Positions 19,075 to 28,187 of a stretch of 64,000 nucleotides of DNA are shown here, piece after piece; within the stretch, counting starts at the first letter, position 1; the number at the start of each line of letters is the position of its first letter. Under the pieces are notes generated by a model that saw only the letters and a list, made by a program, of their open reading frames with translations, was not told the origin of the DNA and did not search any database. The stretch spans positions 248,001 through 312,000 of the forward strand of contig LIQB01000004.1 in assembly GCA_001411745.2 (NCBI GenBank), given 5' to 3'. The translations under genes and the position numbers were made by a program. This DNA is from Psychrobacter glacincola. GTDB taxonomy: Bacteria; Pseudomonadota; Gammaproteobacteria; Pseudomonadales; Moraxellaceae.

Positions 19075-19875
19075 ATGAGTCAACGTAACACACTCAGCTT
19101 GTGGCAAAAACTCAAACAGTTACTGACTGGTTCAGCAGCACAGGCTGATGAAGTTGGAATTGATATGACGCAAACAGAGCCTCATGACATATATAGTAGT
19201 GATACAGATGATGAGGATACTAGTGACGCTCATGATGATACCAAAATCGATTCTGAATCTGATGTCAAAAACACAAGCGAATATTCAGAAACTGACGCCT
19301 TTAACTCGAGTGCCAGTCAACACGAAGCTAGCGACACGCCCATTATCGATTTTCTGAAACAGTACTTTAATGATAAGCAATGGCACTATACTCACTATCG
19401 ACCCAAAAGCAGTGGCAACAAAAACAATGACCGTCAACAATCGCATCACTTATCGCTTAGAATGCGCAATAAAAGTCTCGATTGCGGCTATTTGTTTCGC
19501 GTGCAAGAAAACAATAAGCTGCTGGCCGTCTATGGAATTTTGCCATTTTTGATACCAGAGAGTCATCAAAGCGCGGCGATGCTACTGATTACTCAAATAA
19601 ATTATGACTTGCTAATCGGCAATCTAGAAATGGATGTCAATGATGGCGAAATACGCTACAAACACGCTATCGATGTCGAAGCGGTAGGCATCGGTAATGA
19701 TGTTATCGAGCATTTATTACAAAGTGTCATCGCGATGACCACGGTCGCGAATGAGATATTTAGTGATTTGATCGATAATCAAAACCCTGCGGAAGACTTA
19801 CCGACATTGCTGACCGAGCTACGTCAACAATCAGATTCTAGAACCTTCTTTTTGCCAACGCAATTTGTGCAGTAA
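19075..19875 (+). CDS. YbjN-like protein with acidic N-terminal region
   Basis: 266 residues. The first 90 are acidic and low in complexity (Asp, Ser, Thr). The C-terminal part resembles the YbjN fold: a short helix plus strands (YLFRVQENNKLLAVYGILPF), then NYDLLIGNLEMDVNDGEIRYKHAIDVEAV and a final helix VIEHLLQSVIAMTTVANEIFSDLI. YbjN-type proteins are linked to type III chaperone-like folds and stress regulation; no direct function is claimed. It lies just after the uncharacterised gene at 17957. Confidence 0.7.
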   Translation: MSQRNTLSLWQKLKQLLTGSAAQADEVGIDMTQTEPHDIYSSDTDDEDTSDAHDDTKIDSESDVKNTSEYSETDAFNSSASQHEASDTPIIDFLKQYFNDKQWHYTHYRPKSSGNKNNDRQQSHHLSLRMRNKSLDCGYLFRVQENNKLLAVYGILPFLIPESHQSAAMLLITQINYDLLIGNLEMDVNDGEIRYKHAIDVEAVGIGNDVIEHLLQSVIAMTTVANEIFSDLIDNQNPAEDLPTLLTELRQQSDSRTFFLPTQFVQ

Positions 19876-19993
19876 TGAACTGACTACCATAGCTATCCGT
19901 AGCTTTTACAATGTCTCATCAGCATCTTACTGTTAAAGCGCTTAAACCTATTTATCCTTAATATACTTTTCAAAAAAGACATCCTCTAATACT

Positions 19994-20911
19994 ATGCTAA
20001 AAATTGCTTACTCTGATATTTTTCGATATTCTGTGCCGGAAAAACACCGCTTTCCCATGCAAAAATACACCATGATTCCTGAGCGGCTATTGGCCGAAGG
20101 CACTATCAGTACCGACAACTTTTTTGCCCCTGCACGTTTGAGCGAAGATGAGATTTTGACCACGCATACTGCGGACTACTGGTATCAGCTGAAAACCCAA
20201 ACGCTACCACGAAAGGAAGCGCGAGCTATTGGCTTTGAAATGACGCCAGAGCTGGTAGAGCGTGGGCGTTATATTGCTCATGCCACTTATGAATGTGCAT
20301 TATATGCGCAGCAATATGGCGCGGCGATGAATGTCGCAGGTGGCACGCATCATGCGTTTGCTGATCATGGCGAAGGGTTTTGCGTGTTTAATGATGTTTG
20401 TATCGCGAGTAATTTGTTATTAAATCGTGGACAAGCGCAAAAGATTTTGGTGGTTGATTTAGACGTCCATCAGGGCAATGGCAATGCCAGTATTATGATG
20501 AATGAGCCACGCGTTTTTGTGTTTAGCATGCATGGCGCAAAGAACTATCCATTTCGAAAGCAAGTATCAGATTTGGATATTGAGCTAGACAATGATACTG
20601 GCGATGCGGAATATTTGCAGTTACTAGAGACGACATTACCGTGCTTAATTAGCGACGTTGCACCAGATATGATATTTTATCAATGCGCTGTCGATGTACT
20701 GGCAACTGATAAATTAGGAAAACTTGGACTGACGATAAAAGGTTGTAAGGCGCGTGATGAATATGTGTTACGTCAAGCAAAAGCCGCTAAAACTCCTATC
20801 GCTATCGTGATGGGTGGTGGCTATTCAGAAGATATCGACGATGTGGTTGAGGCGCACTGTAATACCTTTCGTTTGGCGCAACAGATCTTTTTTAATGAAA
20901 TAACAAAATAA
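19994..20911 (+). CDS. Histone deacetylase-superfamily amidohydrolase
   Basis: 305-residue zinc-dependent deacetylase of the HDAC/acetylpolyamine amidohydrolase superfamily; the size and style are close to class IV (HDAC11-like) bacterial members. Active-site His pair in AGGTHHAF, the GFCVFNDV segment, zinc ligands in LVVDLDVHQGNG, and the second zinc Asp in QCAVDVLATDKLGKLGL. The final MGGGYS motif is present. The substrate in bacteria is uncertain; polyamines or acetylated small molecules are possible. Confidence 0.88.
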   Translation: MLKIAYSDIFRYSVPEKHRFPMQKYTMIPERLLAEGTISTDNFFAPARLSEDEILTTHTADYWYQLKTQTLPRKEARAIGFEMTPELVERGRYIAHATYECALYAQQYGAAMNVAGGTHHAFADHGEGFCVFNDVCIASNLLLNRGQAQKILVVDLDVHQGNGNASIMMNEPRVFVFSMHGAKNYPFRKQVSDLDIELDNDTGDAEYLQLLETTLPCLISDVAPDMIFYQCAVDVLATDKLGKLGLTIKGCKARDEYVLRQAKAAKTPIAIVMGGGYSEDIDDVVEAHCNTFRLAQQIFFNEITK

Positions 20912-20959
20912 TGCGCGCATAAAATAGCATCTAAACAGCCAGCTGCCGCGCGAGCTATC

Positions 20960-21748
20960 TTATAAAAATGCCATAACTCCCTGCCAGCCGACACGAATAC
21001 CAAGCACGGTAAGTATCAATAAAATAAGCTGACGAAAGCGCGCTTGAGGCAAATAGCGACGCAAGCGGATGCCAACTAAAAGCGCAGCAATCGATAGTAC
21101 ACTAAGCAGAATAATCAGCTGCCATTCACCACTGCTGAGCGCCATAATAGGCTCGCGTAATACAATTATTTGAGCAATTTTACCCAAAAAATAGCACATG
21201 TTGCCAACTTTAGCGATGGTGTTTTTATCATCGCTGGCAGACAGTAGATACATCATCAATATGGTCGACATGGCATTGGTCGAGCCACCAATCACCCCTG
21301 CACTAAAACCAACGATGATTAACACAGGCTTGGTAGCAGGTAGACGGAGTTGCTTACCAAGCAAGCTGCTTATGACGTAAAAACCAATAACCGCTGCCAA
21401 TAGTAATAAAATATAGGCGCTATCGACCCATAGTAAGAGCTTCGCGCCTAGAATACTACCGAGTAAGCTGGTCAATGCCAGTAACCAATAGCGCCTGCCG
21501 TAATAGATAAAATTTTGCCAGATTGTGCGGTCGCCACCCGCGAGCCAAGTCATGGCATTAAGCAATAATGACGGAAAAATAACCAATACAATAGCATGTG
21601 GTAACGGGTAGATACTAGCAAGCGCAGTGGTCGTCACCAACGTCACACCTAGCCCACTAATACCGTGTAGCAACGATGCCAGCGCAAAGATTACCATCAA
21701 TAACAACGTCTGGGTGCTATCACTATCCATCATATTAGCCATAAACAT
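20960..21748 (-). CDS. TSUP/TauE-SafE family membrane permease
   Basis: 262-residue polytopic protein of the sulfite exporter TauE/SafE (TSUP) family, about eight hydrophobic segments. The two internal repeats are recognisable by HGISGLGVTLVTTTALAS near the N terminus and VGFSAGVIGGSTNAMSTILMMYLL in the middle. The substrate, a sulfur-containing anion in studied relatives, cannot be read from sequence. It starts 33 bases after coaBC ends in the same direction, so it may be read with coaBC. Confidence 0.85.
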   Translation of the reverse strand: MFMANMMDSDSTQTLLLMVIFALASLLHGISGLGVTLVTTTALASIYPLPHAIVLVIFPSLLLNAMTWLAGGDRTIWQNFIYYGRRYWLLALTSLLGSILGAKLLLWVDSAYILLLLAAVIGFYVISSLLGKQLRLPATKPVLIIVGFSAGVIGGSTNAMSTILMMYLLSASDDKNTIAKVGNMCYFLGKIAQIIVLREPIMALSSGEWQLIILLSVLSIAALLVGIRLRRYLPQARFRQLILLILTVLGIRVGWQGVMAFL

Positions 21749-21781
21749 TAAGACCTAATATCTGAATTAATAGTGACATAA

Positions 21782-23203
21782 CTAGGCATTGTGACCATTG
21801 TGGCGTTGCCATATTGTCTCACCAATGATGCCAGCCAACTGCTCGGCAATCTTATCTTTGCTCGCCTTCTCAAGTGTGACGCTATCGTGCTCATAACGCT
21901 CTGAGAAAAATACCTGCATGGCATTGTCATCGCTAGCAAAACCAATGTCTGCTCGTGAAACATCATTACAAGCGATCAAATCTAAATCTTTAGACACCAG
22001 TTTGCCACGAGCATAGCGCTCGATATCTTGCGTTTCTGCCGCAAAACCAACGACAAACAGCGCTGGATGCGCAAGCGAAATCGTCGCTAAAATATCAGGA
22101 TTTTTGACCAAACTCAGCGTCATAGCATCTTGGGTTTTTTTAATTTTTTGCGGGGCAGCTTCTTCAGTACGATAATCAGCGACAGCCGCCGTGGCGATAA
22201 AGATATCCGCCATTACATTTTGATTCTCGCTATGAGCATGATGCTGCTTATCATCAATTTCATGGCTGTGGTTATGACTGTGGCTATGATCATCGCCACA
22301 ATCACACTCGCCATGATTTTCATGTTGATGGCTATGATCGTGATCGTGAGAATGGTCGTGCTCATCTTCAGGCACATACTGTAGCGCACTGTGCGTACCA
22401 TCCACGCACTGCTGGGCTGCTATCAGCATCTCTTTAGCCGACAACACATCAATGCGCGTGACATTCAGCGGTGTCGGCAGTGCCACTTTGCCGCCCGCAA
22501 TCAAGATAACGTCTGCACCAGCAGCCACGCAAGCACGTGCTAATGCAAATCCCATCTTGCCAGTAGAGTGATTGGACAAGTAACGCACCGGATCGATAGC
22601 TTCTACCGTCGGTCCTGCAGTAATCACCACTCGTTTACCTGCCAATAATTGCGGCGTGGTTTGCATGGCGTTAAATAATAACACTTCTGCCAATAGCTGC
22701 TCAGGTTCAGGCAAACGCCCTGCTCCTACATCACCGCAGGCTTGCTCACCGCTAGCAGGCGCAATAATTTGATAATTCATATCGCGCAGGGTCTGGACAT
22801 TGAGATTGACCGCAGGATGCGCCCACATCTGCTGATTCATGGCTGGTGCAATGATGACTGGTGCCGCCGTTGCAAGGCATACGGTTGTCAATAAATCATC
22901 AGCCATGCCCATCGCGAGACGCGCCAGCGTATTAGCAGAGGCTGGGGCAATGATGATTAAATCTGCCCATTTCGCCAATTCGATATGCCCCATTCCGGCT
23001 TCGGCTTTTTCATCGAGTAATGAGATATGCACCTCATTCCCAGTCAAAGCTTGCAGGGTCAGTGGCGTAATAAAAGCTTGTGCCCCTGTGGTCATAATGA
23101 CACGCACCTCAAAGCCTGCCTTGATTAATAGGCGGGCAAAGATAGCAGATTTATAAGCGGCGATACCGCCAGTGATAGCAAGCACAATATTGGACATAAG
23201 CAT
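21782..23203 (-). CDS. coaBC: CoaBC, phosphopantothenoylcysteine decarboxylase/synthetase with His-rich insertion
   Basis: Bifunctional coenzyme A enzyme. CoaC part: flavin-binding TGGIAAYKSA, catalytic His in GHIELAKWAD, PAMNQQMW, and the Cys156 loop ACGDVGAGRLPEP. CoaB part: TAGPTVEAIDPVRYLSNHSTGKMG, AAVADYR, QKIKK, VGFAAET and NDVSRADIGF. At 473 residues it exceeds the roughly 406 of E. coli because residues about 265-328 carry an insertion with some 20 histidines alternating with Asp, Ser and Glu, plus a CDCGDD motif. The insertion sits between the CoaB helix and the strand before AAVADYR. It is divergent from radC, the common bacterial arrangement. Confidence 0.95.
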   Translation of the reverse strand: MLMSNIVLAITGGIAAYKSAIFARLLIKAGFEVRVIMTTGAQAFITPLTLQALTGNEVHISLLDEKAEAGMGHIELAKWADLIIIAPASANTLARLAMGMADDLLTTVCLATAAPVIIAPAMNQQMWAHPAVNLNVQTLRDMNYQIIAPASGEQACGDVGAGRLPEPEQLLAEVLLFNAMQTTPQLLAGKRVVITAGPTVEAIDPVRYLSNHSTGKMGFALARACVAAGADVILIAGGKVALPTPLNVTRIDVLSAKEMLIAAQQCVDGTHSALQYVPEDEHDHSHDHDHSHQHENHGECDCGDDHSHSHNHSHEIDDKQHHAHSENQNVMADIFIATAAVADYRTEEAAPQKIKKTQDAMTLSLVKNPDILATISLAHPALFVVGFAAETQDIERYARGKLVSKDLDLIACNDVSRADIGFASDDNAMQVFFSERYEHDSVTLEKASKDKIAEQLAGIIGETIWQRHNGHNA

Positions 23204-23324
23204 GGCATCAATAAAAAGTTGAAAGATAAAATTGCGCTTATAGTAACAATTATGAGATAAGTTGGGTAAGAATTTCCGTATTTACTCAATATATCTGGCA
23301 GCAATCCATTCTCAAGGAGTGACA

Positions 23325-24008
23325 ATGGCGATTAAAGACTGGCATGAAGATGATAGACCACGTGAAAAACTACTAAAATTTGGGGCAGCTCATTTATCCG
23401 ATGCCGAGATATTAGCGATATTTCTGCGCACAGGTACGCAGTCACAATCAGCTATCGAGCTGGCGCGTCATTTGATCGAACAATTTGGTAGCTTGGCAGA
23501 ATTATTAGCAGCGCCGCAAGAGGCTGTACTGGCTTGTCATGGTATTGGTCCTGCCAAATACGCGCAGATATTGGCCTCACTTGAGATGGGCACGCGTTAT
23601 TTGGACAGTCAGCTTAAAACTGGTCACGCACTTGGGCGCTCGCAAATGGTCAAAGACTATATCAGCACTCAGCTGCGCGGGGAGCATCGCGAAGTCTTTG
23701 CGGTACTTTGCTTAGACAATGCGTTAAATCTCATTAATTTTGAGATACTGTTTACTGGCGGCATCTCCTCTTGCTCCGTTTGTATCAAACACGTTCTGCG
23801 TCATGCCTTGAGTCACGCCGCCAGCCAACTCATCGTCGCACACAATCATCCGCATACCGACGCGACCCCTTCAACGGCAGACAACTTATTAACTTACGAG
23901 CTAAAGAAAGCCTGCGATTTAATCGATTTATCCTTGGTAGACCACATCATTGTTGGACGCAATGAGACACTATCTTATGCAGAAAGAGGCTTAGCGCCTT
24001 TTGGATAA
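23325..24008 (+). CDS. radC: RadC-family JAB/MPN domain protein
   Basis: 227 residues. N-terminal helix-hairpin-helix region (CHGIGPAKYAQILAS) followed by the JAMM metal-binding motif VAHNHPHTDATPSTAD with the conserved Glu in the preceding strand. RadC function is still debated despite its name. The ATG at 23325 with AAGGAGTGACA before it was preferred to an in-frame start at 23262. It is divergent from coaBC. Confidence 0.93.
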   Translation: MAIKDWHEDDRPREKLLKFGAAHLSDAEILAIFLRTGTQSQSAIELARHLIEQFGSLAELLAAPQEAVLACHGIGPAKYAQILASLEMGTRYLDSQLKTGHALGRSQMVKDYISTQLRGEHREVFAVLCLDNALNLINFEILFTGGISSCSVCIKHVLRHALSHAASQLIVAHNHPHTDATPSTADNLLTYELKKACDLIDLSLVDHIIVGRNETLSYAERGLAPFG

Positions 24009-24357
24009 TTAATTACGACTGTTGTTTTTGCCTATATGAGAAAATCTTGATACATATAATCGACACAGCGTAGCATTTTAGCTATTGATAGTTATCGGCA
24101 ACTGTTTCATATTGATGGCTAAATTTGTCTTTTATTTGTCTGTCACTGGTTAGACAGTTATCAAAGCCACTTTTGTAAAATGCTCGACAAATTAAAATTG
24201 ATTATAAAATATGCTACAAAATTCATAACGGCTCATTGGTTTAATTTGGTCACCAGACCCTTAAACATCAGCAAAAATAACAACAAGATTTATTCAAACA
24301 CTTTAATACACACACATTTTTCGCGCTTTTGGTTTAGCGTTATAAAAGGAGACAGTC
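24009..24357. other. Leader region upstream of fadE-like gene
   Basis: About 350 AT-rich bases with no gene. An AAAAGGAGACAG ribosome site lies just before the fadE-like ATG. No operator or terminator was recognised. Confidence 0.4.
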
Positions 24358-27303
24358 ATGGCAATTGGCTTATTTATTTTGGCAATCATTATTCAATTAG
24401 CCATGGTTTTGGCCATCTTTTTATTGTCCCTATCACGAGTCACAGGCAGTATCGTTGCCTTAGTTACCGTCCTTGTCACCGCCTTTATCAGTCCTTGGTC
24501 GCTCATTTTGGGCATACCAATCGCTTTACTTTGCATCGTTTTGCTCGTCGCTCCTATTCGTCAGTCACTGATTACCAGACCTGTTTACAAGACTTTGGGC
24601 GGGGCAATGCCGAGCATGAGCGATACCGAGCGAGAAGCACTCGATGCGGGTACCAGCTGGTGGGAAAAAGAGCTGTTTATGGGCAATCCCGACTGGGACA
24701 CTTTTGCTCAATATCCCTATCCAGAGCTGTCGGCAGAAGAGCAAAGCTTTATTGATAATGAAGTAGAAGTACTATGCGCCATGCTTGATGAATGGAAAAT
24801 TCAGCATGAAGACAAAGAGCTGTCGCCTGAAGCGTGGCAATTTATCAAAGCCAATGGATTTTTAGGCTTAATTATTCCAAAAGAGTTTGGCGGTTTAGAT
24901 TTTAGCTCTTATGCACAAAGCCGTATCATGAGTAAAATCGCTTCGCGCTCGCCGACCGCTGCGGTTACCTGTATGGTGCCAAACTCGCTCGGCCCTGGTG
25001 AGCTGTTGATGCATTACGGTACAGACGCGCAAAAACAGCGCTGGCTACCCGGTCTTGCCAAAGGTGACGAGGTGCCTTGCTTTGGTTTGACGGGTCCTGA
25101 AGCAGGCTCCGATGCTGGTGCGATTCCAGATACAGGAGTGGTTTGTTATGGTACGCATGAGGGCGAGCAAGTGCTCGGTTTGCGTATGAACTTTTCTAAG
25201 CGCTGGATTACCCTCGCACCTATCGCCACGGTCGTGGGTTTAGCATTTAAGATGCACGATCCTGAAGGTTTGCTTGGCAATCCTGATAAGACCGATTACG
25301 GTATCACTTGTGCGCTCGTTCCTGCCAGCCATGAAGGTGTCATCATAGGACCACGCCATAATCCAATTGGCTCGCCATTTATGAATGGTACAGTCGATGG
25401 TAAAGACGTCTTTATTCCACTAGATTACATCATCGGCGGCGTCGAAAATGCAGGTCGCGGTTGGCGTATGCTGATGGAGTGCTTGGGCGTTGGTCGCGGC
25501 ATCTCTTTACCAGCTTTATCAACTTCAGCCAGTGAAATGACGTATCTGTCTGTCGGTGCTTTTGCCAAAGTACGCGAACAGTTTAAAATCTCTGTTGGCA
25601 AGTTTGAAGGCGTCCAAGACGCTACCAGCCGCATGGCAAGTAACACTTATATGCTAGAGGCATTTCGTCACCTCGTCACCTGCGGTCTGAACCAAGGCGG
25701 CACACCATCAGTGATGACAGCAATGGCAAAATACTATGCGACTGAAACCATGCGCAGTGTGGTTAACGACGGTATGGATGTGGTTGGTGGTCGCGCGGTA
25801 CAGATGGGTCCACGTAACTTTTTGGCGACGCCTTATCAAGCCATTCCTGTCTCTATCACCGTTGAAGGTGCGAATATCTTGACGCGCTCACTCATGATAT
25901 TTGGTCAAGGCGCGATGCGTTGCCATCCTTATCTCTTTGATGAGCTGCAATTGCTGCAAAGCGAAGATAAAGAAGGCGCACTCAAACAGTTCGACACGCT
26001 ATTTTTTAAACATTTGGGTTATACCTTTAATCGCGGCGCAAAGGCATTTGTCGCAGGTTATGTCGGTGGCAGTAATCATGCACCAAGCTTTGCGGACAGC
26101 TTTACTCGTCCCTACTACAAACACATCAACCGCCTGAGCGCAAGTTTTGCCTTAACGGCTGATATGGCGTTAGGGTTGCTCGCTGGTGACTTAAAACGTA
26201 AAGAGATGCTGTCTGGACGCTTAGCTGATATTCATAGCCATTTATTCATTAGCACTGCTATTTTGCAGTTTTATGAGCATGGTACTAAATCAGCGTCCGA
26301 ACGCTTGCATGCTGAGGTTGCCTTACAAAATAGCTTATATACCATTCAAGAAGCTTTTGAAGCCTTTTTTACAAACTTCCCTAATCGTATGGCGGCCAGT
26401 TTGGTCAGTTTTGTGACTTTCCCCAGCGGCTCTATCTTTACGCCGCCAAGCGATGAGCTCAAACGCAAGCTGGGCGATGCTTTTATGGATGACTTTGAAG
26501 CCAATCCGTTCCGTGATTATCTCAAAACCATGGTTTATTATAATACTGAAGCCGATGATGTCACTGGACGTATGGAACACGCTTATCAAACCCTACTGAG
26601 CATCGAGCCATTATGGCAGAGGTTTAAAAAGGCTGAACACAAGGACAGTTTTGAAGGGCTTACTTTTGAGGATCATGTGGTATATGCCAGCCAAAACGGC
26701 GATATTACCGAAGAAGAAGCTGAAGTGCTTATTCAGTACAATGCCATACGCTTTGACTCATTATTGACCGACGTGTTCGATAAACATTTATTGCATGCCC
26801 AAGAGCGCACCAATCCACACAGCCTTGATAATGCCGTACAGCAATTAACGGACTATGCACAATTGAAAAATGACGCGCAAGCTAGAAACGGCATTGCGAC
26901 AAACATGACAGCTGAAAATGATGTCGACTCTAATGATTTGGGTACGCCCGTCAGTACAGACAAACCCACTGGCGATGCCAATCCCAATCATGGTTATGAG
27001 AGTGACGGTGATGTAGAAATGGTCAAAGAGCAAGATACCATTGAGGAGGTACGTGCACAGACCGACTTTGATGAGTCTGAGCCTGAGGTAGAAGCACTAG
27101 ATCATCGCCACCGTGATGCAGAGTCACACTTAAGTGAACGCATGAGTAACAACCATCGTCTGAATAAACATAATGCTGACGACCTAGAGCGTTCTGAAAT
27201 ATCTGAAGATGCAGAAAATGTGAAGGATAATATAGACAAACCTGCCGCTACTGATCCTAAATGGCAGGATGGTCTACGCCGTGATGAAAGTGACAAAGTC
27301 TAA
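24358..27303 (+). CDS. fadE: FadE-like acyl-CoA dehydrogenase with acidic C-terminal tail
   Basis: Flavin-dependent first enzyme of fatty acid beta-oxidation, 981 residues. Two or three hydrophobic segments in the first 75 residues anchor it to the membrane, as in E. coli FadE. The dehydrogenase core shows GLIIPKEFGGLDFS, FGLTGPEAGSDAGA, FSKRWITLAP, VGRGISLPA and ITVEGANILTRSLMIFGQGAMRCHP. The FadE-specific C-terminal domain follows to about residue 820. The last 140 residues are a polar acidic tail not found in the 814-residue E. coli protein. The gene stands alone; its probable terminator is about 260 bases downstream, beyond a 107-bp repeat. Confidence 0.92.
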   Translation: MAIGLFILAIIIQLAMVLAIFLLSLSRVTGSIVALVTVLVTAFISPWSLILGIPIALLCIVLLVAPIRQSLITRPVYKTLGGAMPSMSDTEREALDAGTSWWEKELFMGNPDWDTFAQYPYPELSAEEQSFIDNEVEVLCAMLDEWKIQHEDKELSPEAWQFIKANGFLGLIIPKEFGGLDFSSYAQSRIMSKIASRSPTAAVTCMVPNSLGPGELLMHYGTDAQKQRWLPGLAKGDEVPCFGLTGPEAGSDAGAIPDTGVVCYGTHEGEQVLGLRMNFSKRWITLAPIATVVGLAFKMHDPEGLLGNPDKTDYGITCALVPASHEGVIIGPRHNPIGSPFMNGTVDGKDVFIPLDYIIGGVENAGRGWRMLMECLGVGRGISLPALSTSASEMTYLSVGAFAKVREQFKISVGKFEGVQDATSRMASNTYMLEAFRHLVTCGLNQGGTPSVMTAMAKYYATETMRSVVNDGMDVVGGRAVQMGPRNFLATPYQAIPVSITVEGANILTRSLMIFGQGAMRCHPYLFDELQLLQSEDKEGALKQFDTLFFKHLGYTFNRGAKAFVAGYVGGSNHAPSFADSFTRPYYKHINRLSASFALTADMALGLLAGDLKRKEMLSGRLADIHSHLFISTAILQFYEHGTKSASERLHAEVALQNSLYTIQEAFEAFFTNFPNRMAASLVSFVTFPSGSIFTPPSDELKRKLGDAFMDDFEANPFRDYLKTMVYYNTEADDVTGRMEHAYQTLLSIEPLWQRFKKAEHKDSFEGLTFEDHVVYASQNGDITEEEAEVLIQYNAIRFDSLLTDVFDKHLLHAQERTNPHSLDNAVQQLTDYAQLKNDAQARNGIATNMTAENDVDSNDLGTPVSTDKPTGDANPNHGYESDGDVEMVKEQDTIEEVRAQTDFDESEPEVEALDHRHRDAESHLSERMSNNHRLNKHNADDLERSEISEDAENVKDNIDKPAATDPKWQDGLRRDESDKV

Positions 27304-27420
27304 AGTCAAAAGCTTTGATAATTCTTAAAATGACAAGCTTTGAAACAATAGGCTTTGAAATAACAAGGCACAAAAGAATCAGGCTTAAAATACTTAAAAA
27401 ATAATAGCTTTTAAGGCTGC

Positions 27421-27527
27421 TATAGTCGATTCAATTTAAAAGTAGTACAAGGCAACCGAGTGTAGATGTATATTTAATACTTCAAGCGAGGTTAACGCAG
27501 TAATACTTTTATAGTGGAATGACTATA
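27421..27527. repeat. 107-bp interspersed repeat with inverted ends, copy 2 (MITE-like)
   Basis: Same orientation and length as the copy at 10063-10169, differing at about three positions. It opens with TATAGTC and ends with GACTATA. It lies between the fadE stop and a Rho-independent terminator, so it is probably transcribed in the fadE mRNA tail. Confidence 0.82.
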
Positions 27528-27563
27528 GAAGCCTTGCACGATACCTTCTGATCATTCACTTAG

Positions 27564-27595
27564 AAAAGACTGCCCAATTTGAGCAGTCTTTTTTT
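27564..27595 (+). terminator. Rho-independent terminator downstream of fadE
   Basis: Stem AAAAGACTGC with GCAGTCTTTT around a 9-base loop, followed by more T residues. Placed about 260 bases after fadE. Confidence 0.85.
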
Positions 27596-28187
27596 AGTTA
27601 TGAATCGCCATTTTTAACCATTAAGGCGTATTTGATGATTCAACCATGGCACTGACAGAGACTGTTTTTTAGGCAGTTTGACGTTAAAAACAGTCAGTTT
27701 AGTCATTCTAAGCGTCTACTGTTAACAATGAAATGGCAAAAAACAGCCCTATCTCCCTCTCTTAATATTGGAAATAATAATAAATTCTCCCAGCTCCATA
27801 TAAAAAATATGTTATAAAACTAATTAAGACATGAGCATTACCGTCATTTTATGCTTTGTCTGAAACAGTTTTGGCGATCAGCAATATCTATTTTTGAATG
27901 TTCAACACGCCTTAATATTGGTCAATATGCCTTGTCATTTACCTACTTTACTCGCGAAAAATTCGGCGCAGATAACTTAACTATTGATTTATATTACCTT
28001 AGTCATAAAAAAACGTTGCAGTATCCTTAACAATTATTTTATATTGTGCCCCGAAAACGTGACACTAAGTGGAAGTTGAAAGAATTTAATAGACGTAGCA
28101 AGAGCGGTGATAATAATGGCAACAATCACATTGATGTGAGCAGCCTATCTATTCGCTACTGGGGCACGTACACAAAGGATATAAGTT

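Larger units (their letters stand above)
27304..28187. other. Long intergenic region with repeat copy 2 and terminator
   Basis: About 880 bases between fadE and the SLC1 symporter gene. The first part has CTTTGA/AGCTTT-rich near-repeats (27305-27360), then the second 107-bp element and a terminator at 27564. The remaining 590 bases form a long AT-rich leader to the symporter gene; no RNA motif was recognised. A frame at 28046-28300 overlaps the symporter start and is not credible. Confidence 0.5.

Noticed and set aside
22130-22384. Plus-strand frame opposite coaBC rich in Met and Ile
   Set aside because: It is the mirror of the His-rich insertion codons (CAT/CAC read in reverse) and has no independent support.
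24180-24755. 191-codon frame across the fadE start
   Set aside because: Mostly another frame of fadE with no plausible start signal.
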